DNA of 12,049 nucleotides, taken from NCBI GenBank assembly GCA_000697475.1, contig JNEU01000994.1, forward strand, positions 1 to 12,049, read 5' to 3'. This stretch comes from Lichtheimia corymbifera B2541 (taxonomy: Eukaryota; Mucoromycota; Mucoromycetes; Mucorales; Lichtheimiaceae). This document shows, piece after piece, positions 7,540 through 12,049 of this stretch (positions are counted from its first letter, which is position 1; each line of letters starts with the position of its first letter). Below the pieces are notes generated by a model that was given only the letters and a program-made list of their open reading frames with translations, made no database searches and had not been told where the DNA came from. The position numbers were made by a program, and so were the translations under genes.

Positions 7540-9388
7540 TCAATCAAAGAGGCCAAGTGCCTCACGTACTTCCTGCACATCGGTAGGTAATGGTGATGGT
7601 GATGATGCGGAAGTGGTGGTTGTGGTTGTGGTTGTGGTGGCAGGAGGGTGTTGTTCGGATTCACGACGTGATGAGGAATTGGCGGTGTTAGATGATGATG
7701 AGGAAGACGAAGACGAAGACGAAGACAAGCGGACAGAAGACGAAGATGTTGAGGTGGTTCGTGGTGCTTGAGGTGGAGGAGGTGGCATATCTGGACGCAC
7801 CAAACGAGAGGAAGAAGGAGTGGTAGTAGCGGTAGAGGATGAGGAAGAAGGTGTTGCGGTTGCTTGTCGTGGTCGTGGTGGAGGAGGTGGCATAGTGGTA
7901 TTGACCAGAGGACGAGGTGAGGAGGTAGCAGTAGTGGTGGTGGCGGTAGATGTTGAGGTTGTGGTGGGTGTTGCGGAATTAGTAGTAGGTGTTGTGGATG
8001 TAAGTACTGCTTGTCGGATGCGGTTGATTCGTGACTGAATGAGAGACAAGGTAGGATTGACGGTAGGAAGAAGAGGAGGAGAAGTAACAATGGCGGTAGT
8101 AGAAGGAGTAGCAGTAGGTGCGATTTCGGTAGTGGTGGTGATGACAGGAATAGGTGTGGGCATAGTGTTGGTCATAGGAGTAGGCATAGAGGCGGTAGTG
8201 GTGGTAGCGGCGACAGCGGTAGTAGTGACAGTGGGTGTATCAACCTCCATAGGGATGGGCGTAGGTGATGGTGGAGGTGATGGATTTGGTATGGCGGCTT
8301 GAGGAGGAAGAATTGGGGAAGGCATATCTACATAAGTAATAATGGTCCATTAGATACATAGGGCTATATAAAACACATTCAAGTTTCACACTTACCGACA
8401 TCGATCGGAGCGTCATCATCATCATCGTCAACAGGGAAAGGAGGGAAGGTCAAGCCGGCAAACATGGCAATGATCGGGTTCTCCTCTAGAAAATATCATT
8501 CCATGTCAGTATATATGTGATTCAATATGACAATTCATGTGCATGAAGGCAACACTTACCGATTTCCATCTCATCAATAGGTTCGACAACTCGCCAATTC
8601 ACAGGAGGAGCCATGTACACATCCTCGTCAAAAGGATCATCCACAGTCAAGTGGTAGAACAGGAAGGCTACATAAAAGACATTGTTAGGAATTTCTGTAG
8701 TCAATAAAGTAAATATCTCGATATATATGTACTTACCGAGTTCATCAAAGTCATCGTCATCAACAGCAGCAGTAACATCACCAGCACCAGCAACAACGTC
8801 TTCAGCACCACCAAAAGCAACAGCATCAGCAGCCCCGGCATCACCAACAGCGTCATCATCACCTCGAACAGCAACAGAGTCGTCACGAACAGGAGAAACG
8901 GCACGAACGTCTTCATCAACACCACCAGAAGCACCACAAACAGCAGAAGCACCACGAACAGCAGAAGAACCACGAGCAACAGAAGAACCACCAACAACAG
9001 AGGAACCACGAGCAACAGAAGACGCACCAACAACAGAAGACGCACCAACAACAGAAGACGCACCAACAACAGAAGCACCACGAGCAACAGAAGCACCACG
9101 AGCAACAGAAGCAACACCAACAGCAGACGCAACACCAACAGCAGACGCAACACCAACAGAAGAAGCAACACCAACAACAGAGGCACCAACGGCAGGAACA
9201 GAGACAACTTCATCACCAGCATCACCAACTGCTTCAACAGCAACACCACCAGCAGAGACAAGAGAAGCACGATGATCCGAACCACCCGAAGGATCAAAAC
9301 GAACGATGTGCACGGACACAACTTCACCGGCACGAGAGAGAGAGGTGACAACAACACCAGACAAAGCAGCGGGAACAGAAGAGTTCAT
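7540..9388 (-). CDS. Four-exon gene for a 545-residue acidic, Ser/Thr/Pro-rich low-complexity protein, function unknown
   Basis: Exons on the minus strand are 9388-8737, 8667-8560, 8485-8396 and 8327-7540 (TGA). The introns are 69, 74 and 68 bp, all GTAAGT...AG and all phase 1, and joining them gives one uninterrupted frame. The start MNSSVPAALSG is chosen for its strong context (CGACCATGA). Residues 67-154 are a VVGASS/VARGAS 6-residue repeat. Acidic clusters lie at 178-184, 210-215 (DDDDFDEL) and 272-278. Exon 2 carries the most ordinary-looking sequence (FLFYHLTVDDPFDEDVYMAP, then PVNWRVVEPIDEMEI). Exon 4 is P/T/S-rich, with MPPPPPRPR near 429 and MPPPPPQAPR near 464, possible profilin/SH3/EVH1-type ligands. 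It also has a short charged helix SLIQSRINRIRQAVL (378-392) and a run of twelve Ser (485-496). It is probably disordered and intracellular. An in-frame ATG at 9631 would add a very hydrophobic N-terminus, considered unlikely. No family recognised. Confidence 0.7.
7688..7745. repeat. GAAGAC/GAAGAT microsatellite inside exon 4
   Basis: Plus-strand (GAAGAC)n with neighbouring GATGAT/GAAGAT units encodes the poly-Ser tract on the minus strand. It is length-variable sequence by nature. Confidence 0.7.
8940..9190. repeat. 18-bp coding minisatellite in exon 1
   Basis: Plus-strand units such as ACCAACAACAGAAGACGC recur in tandem, with variants ACCACGAGCAACAGAAG and ACCAACAGCAGACGCA. On the minus strand they give VVGASS, VARGAS and VGVASA hexapeptides. 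Three adjacent identical copies near 9026-9079 suggest recent slippage. Confidence 0.75.
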
Positions 9389-10125
9389 GGTCGAGGTGGG
9401 ATTTGCATCAACCACGCAAGATAAAAAGCTGTAATAGCCAACGTACACCCACTTTACGAAGGCAACAAAAGGGCTCCAAAGGTAAAAGTAGCAAACTGCA
9501 AGGCAAGAGAGAACTGCGAGAGGAACAGCAAGTTCAACAAGCACAAGCAGAATGAAATAAAAAAAGACGAGGATGAAAAAAAGTGGAGGGCAAGTAATGA
9601 GACAAGCGAGTAAAAAAGCGCAGAGCAACATGGCTGGAAGTGAACAAAGTCGGAAAGAGAGAAGAAACAACTCGTTGGCGTGGAAACGTATATTTTATTA
9701 AAGGCCAGCAAGTCACCCCATTTCACCCCATTTGACTAATCGAGTGACATGACCCTTCTCCATTGAGGTTGGAATCGGTGTACAAGTATGTATAAACTAT
9801 CTTTATATCACTAACTCATAAACAGGTATAGGTGTGGTAGTGTTATTATGTGTAGTTGTATTATAGTCATAGCCTTTGCTTCCCTTCACCCTTAACACCC
9901 CGCCTCTTGTATATGATAATAATAAAAGGTGTGTTTATGAACGTGTTATGTATGGTGGTTGTGTATATTGTATATGTGTAGGGAGGCCATAGTCTAATTT
10001 CCTTGTGTGCGTGTGTGTGTGCGTGTGCCCCAAAAGGGTGCTGTCTTGCCCTTGCTGCTTCTTTCCTAGCCCCAACCCCGCGATCGTGGTTCGACATGGA
10101 CGCTCATTAGCAACCGATCTATAAG
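9389..10125. promoter_or_regulatory. Shared upstream region of two divergent genes
   Basis: This region separates the minus-strand gene starting at 9388 from the plus-strand candidate starting at 10126. The minus strand of 9390-9670 is pyrimidine-rich and open in all three frames, as expected of a leader. A TATA-like TAATAAAATATACG (minus) lies at 9687-9700. A CACCCCATTT direct repeat sits at about 9715-9734. Plus-strand AT-rich candidates include TATATGATAATAATAAAAGG near 9910-9930 and TATTGTATATGTG near 9965-9977, followed by a GT tract. No gene is supported in between. Confidence 0.35.
10004..10027. repeat. TG/CG-interrupted (GT)n microsatellite
   Basis: TGTGTGCGTGTGTGTGTGCG and following TGTG form an imperfect dinucleotide repeat upstream of the plus-strand gene candidate. 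Confidence 0.8.
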
Positions 10126-10809
10126 ATGTCAGTTAAGGTGAATAACGTTATAATAGAGTGTACAAACCAACTTGCCCTTGTTTGTTGTGTATACTGATAT
10201 TCTTGTCTTTTACAGCTTCCTTGGTTCCACAATGGCGACAATGGCAACTTTCAGAAGAAATGTGCAACGAGATTCTGTTCGAGATCTGTAACGAGTACTC
10301 TGGTTAAGCGACAGGCAAGACCACTTGGAAGATGTACAGCAAAGGGATCCGTTGGCATGCTATATCGGCGTGTTCGTAATATTCAGCAACAACAGCCTTT
10401 ATCCCGCGATCAATCACGTGATTACATATCGAACCGAGAGGAAGAAAGATGCTTTGGCTTTGGGAGATATACTTGTACAAGGAGCAGTAATACTCAATAC
10501 AAAGAAGAGGATCATTGGATTAAGATTAATGGATTAAAGCAGAATCATCAAGAATTGTCATCATCCTTGCATTTGTTGATAGCTGGAGATATGCACACAC
10601 TGGAGGGTAACGATGATATGAGGACCGTAACGATACAACGCATAATGCTCATTCGTTTGATAATTTTAAAAGGTGCACCACGATGGTGTAGCAAGGATTA
10701 CATCCACTATCTGGGACCATGTGATACACGGTATGCTTCGATACACTTTCATTGGTGGTTTTTTACGGTACATATTCACGTACATCGGATTTTGTTTATC
10801 GAGTTCTAA
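10126..10809 (+). CDS. Two-exon gene candidate (201 residues), unknown function; possibly decayed
   Basis: Exon 1 is 10126-10137 (ATG TCA GTT AAG, A at -3). The intron is 10138-10215 (78 bp, GTGAAT donor, TACTGAT branch, CTTTTACAG acceptor). Exon 2 is 10216-10809, in phase 0, and stays open for 197 codons to TAA. The product begins MSVK-LPWFHNGDNGNFQKK, continues through a basic Arg/Gln-rich part (YRRVRNIQQQQPLSRDQSRD) and a region with CFGFGRYTCTR and WCSKDYIHYLGPCDTRY, and ends aromatic (HFHWWFFTVHIHVHRILFIE). No domain recognised. A different frame over 10218-10376 looks more like an F-box protein but carries a stop, so the present frame could be an overprint on a broken gene. The 12-base coding first exon and the non-GTAAGT donor lower confidence. 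Confidence 0.35.
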
Positions 10810-11412
10810 TACATGCCTATCTAGTAATTCGGCTTGATGGTCTTTATGATGGTCAGATTAGGCAAGAATTGATCATGTTTAGCATCGGTACGTGGAATAT
10901 ATATAAGGGAGGGAGTGCCGGCAAAGCAAACAGTGATGATTATTTCAAGTTGCTTACGGTATCGTCATTTTATTCAAAGGGCAATCTCGAAGCATATATA
11001 CTGTATTGGCTATTGGATGTGAATGTTTCAGCAAATGATGGATTACCAAGAAATGATGGCGAGCTCCACAACACCCGTTACTCATCCAAGTCTTTCTCAT
11101 GATCGAGTCGCTGTATTCCTTCAGCTGTATGTCCCCTTTGTATTTCATCTCTACCCTTTCAAATTGCTGTTTATATCATGGTTGTATATCGTATATATGG
11201 AGCTACACAAATACACTATCGTTATGATCCTTTGCGTGAATGAGGGAGGTCAGAAGGATATGCATTTAGGATATCCGTGTTCTATACAGGATGAAGATGG
11301 TATACATTCATTCAATCTAGATGCTGTACGCGTTCAATCATGTCATCACGGGTACGGTATCAGCTTTTTGGATTTCGATAGTTGGGGGTTAGGTGGGATA
11401 GTATATAGCTAG
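10810..11412 (+). pseudogene. Plus-strand open frames, probably remains or extra exons of the 10126 locus
   Basis: One frame is open at 10752-11102 and reads DFVYRVLIHAYLVIRLDGLY and SDDYFKLLTVSSFYSKGNLE. A second frame, from an ATG at 11023 to TAG at 11412 (129 residues), has a hydrophobic, aromatic middle (VAVFLQLYVPFVFHLYPFKL). It ends HSFNLDAVRVQSCHHGYGIS followed by FLDFDSWGLGGIVYS. A good splice acceptor, TGTTCTATACAG at about 11279-11290, precedes GATGAAGATGG in that second frame, so this could be a last exon. AATAAA follows at 11443. Whether this is a spliced gene or decay cannot be settled by eye. Confidence 0.3.
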
Positions 11413-11642
11413 CACTATCGGAATAGCTTTGTGTCTCATCAAAATAAAAATTGGGATGTGGTGTGTGCATGTCGCGATGGATGTGACTGAAAATAGCGGT
11501 GTGTGCATAGTCCATAAATGATCATCCCCCGCATAACTAATGCCAGTGAATCATGATACATTTGATGACACCGAGTAGACGCAGAAATTATACCTTTATA
11601 ACTGTACGCCAAAACTCTGATCGGGCTTACTTATAGAATCTA
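11413..11642. other. Intergenic stretch
   Basis: Apart from the AATAAA motif, nothing recognisable lies between the last open frame and the partial tandem-repeat copy. Confidence 0.4.
11443..11448 (+). terminator. Possible polyadenylation signal (AATAAA)
   Basis: AATAAA lies 31 bp after the TAG at 11410-11412, a plausible spacing for 3'-end formation of a plus-strand transcript. Confidence 0.3.
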
Positions 11643-11719
11643 ATGATTTTGGCTGGCAGTTCATGAATGCAGCGCACACCCCATCTACGATCCGTTAATA
11701 GTGTTGGCCACATTACGTG
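11643..11719 (+). repeat. Partial copy of the 347-bp repeat, cut at ACGTG
   Basis: This segment matches copy 1/2 sequence at about 703-787 in the same orientation. GGCAGTTCATGAAT is identical to copy 1, and ATAGTGTTGGCCACATTA is also identical. Its translation LAVHECSAHPIYDPLIVLAT parallels LAAVHESGEYPISDPFIVLA. It stops at ACGTG (11715-11719), exactly where the left-hand array resumes the same unit. Confidence 0.8.
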
Positions 11720-12049
11720 TGTGAGCGTCCATTTCGAGAATCCGCACATTTCAAAATTTGAAAATGGACTAGTCCATTTCAAGTACTCGAAATGACCTAG
11801 GCAATTCTTGAAATGTGCTAGGTCATTTCGAGGATTTTGAAATGTGCTAGGTCATTTCAAGATCATATATCGTAGTGCGTCCTTGTCATGGTACAAAGCC
11901 GAAATCGATGTTGTTATTACATAGACATCGAGAGCCAATGTGATAGCGTGATGTAAATAATATTAGAAGTCATAAACATTCTATCAAATAGCCAATATGG
12001 TATCGCATTGCATATCTGAAATGCTTTCCAATCTCATGTGACCATACCG
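11720..12049 (+). mobile_element. Terminal part of the same element family as 1-433, opposite orientation
   Basis: It begins TGTGAGCGTCCATTTCGAGA followed by ATCCGCACATTTC (11720-11752), the inverted partner of 401-433. It then has four cores at 11762, 11790, 11811 and 11839 (spacings 28, 21, 28). Beyond about 11865 the sequence is unlike 1-195, as expected if one window edge shows the left end and the other the right end of the element. No coding capacity was seen. Confidence 0.6.
11762..11865. repeat. Four-copy 21/28-bp palindromic motif array (right)
   Basis: The cores are AAAATGGACTAG, GAAATGACCTAG and two GAAATGTGCTAG. The last two extend into full near-palindromes such as GAAATGTGCTAGGTCATTTC. 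Spacing follows the same 28/21-bp rule as the left array. Confidence 0.8.

Noticed and set aside
7820..8302. Plus-strand Val/Gly-rich open frames opposite exon 4
   Set aside because: They are the reverse complement of Pro/Thr/Ser codons in the better-supported minus-strand exon.
8682..9275. Plus-strand mucin-like T/P/E-rich ORF
   Set aside because: Most likely the antisense reading of the minus-strand minisatellite exon. It starts inside an intron of the minus-strand gene and has no splice or promoter support.
9389..9670. In-frame hydrophobic N-terminal extension of the 7540-9388 gene (from ATG 9631)
   Set aside because: All three minus frames are open there because the strand is pyrimidine-rich, so openness carries no coding information. 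Phe/Leu-rich sequence is the expected by-product. ATG 9388 has the better start context.

Overview
This looks like eukaryotic, probably fungal, repeat-rich DNA. Candidate introns are short (58-78 bp), mostly with GTAAGT-type donors, YAG acceptors and, in several, CTAAT or CTGAT branch-like motifs. Intergenic DNA is AT-rich, and coding signal is sparse and often broken. An early-diverging (mucoromycote-type) fungus is my best guess, from style only. No rRNA, tRNA, CRISPR or bacterial operon signal was seen.

Layout. (1) 1-433: the end of an unknown mobile element, with a 33-bp terminal repeat and eight copies of a 21/28-bp palindromic motif. (2) 434-2340: about 3.4 head-to-tail copies of a ~347-bp repeat that still reads as a ~116-residue protein repeat. 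Copy 2 is split by a 749-bp hAT-like MITE with a perfect 8-bp target duplication. (3) 2758-3654, + strand: a decayed gene readable through several frames, with AATAAA downstream. (4) 4371-4891, - strand: a small three-exon gene candidate behind a TATA run. (5) About 5650-6600: a diverged ~72-82-bp tandem repeat, most protein-like on the - strand. More - strand open frames lie at 6394-6951 and 7092-7447. (6) 7540-9388, - strand: the best gene, four exons joined by three phase-1 introns, encoding a 545-residue low-complexity acidic, Ser/Thr/Pro-rich protein of unknown function. (7) 10126-10809, + strand: a two-exon candidate, divergent from the previous gene, with F-box-like residues in another frame. 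Further + strand open frames run to 11412 with AATAAA downstream. (8) 11643-11719: a partial copy of the 347-bp repeat, cut at exactly the point where the left array begins. It is followed at 11720-12049 by the inverted counterpart of the left element end.

The most striking structure is the frame around the window. Positions 434-11719 begin and end with ACGTG, sit inside the same site of the 347-bp repeat, and are flanked by inverted 33-bp termini that match at 30 of 33 bases. This fits either repeated insertion of one element at one site, or an 11.3-kb tandem or once-circular unit opened by that element. No gene function could be assigned with confidence. All names are descriptive and no database search was run.
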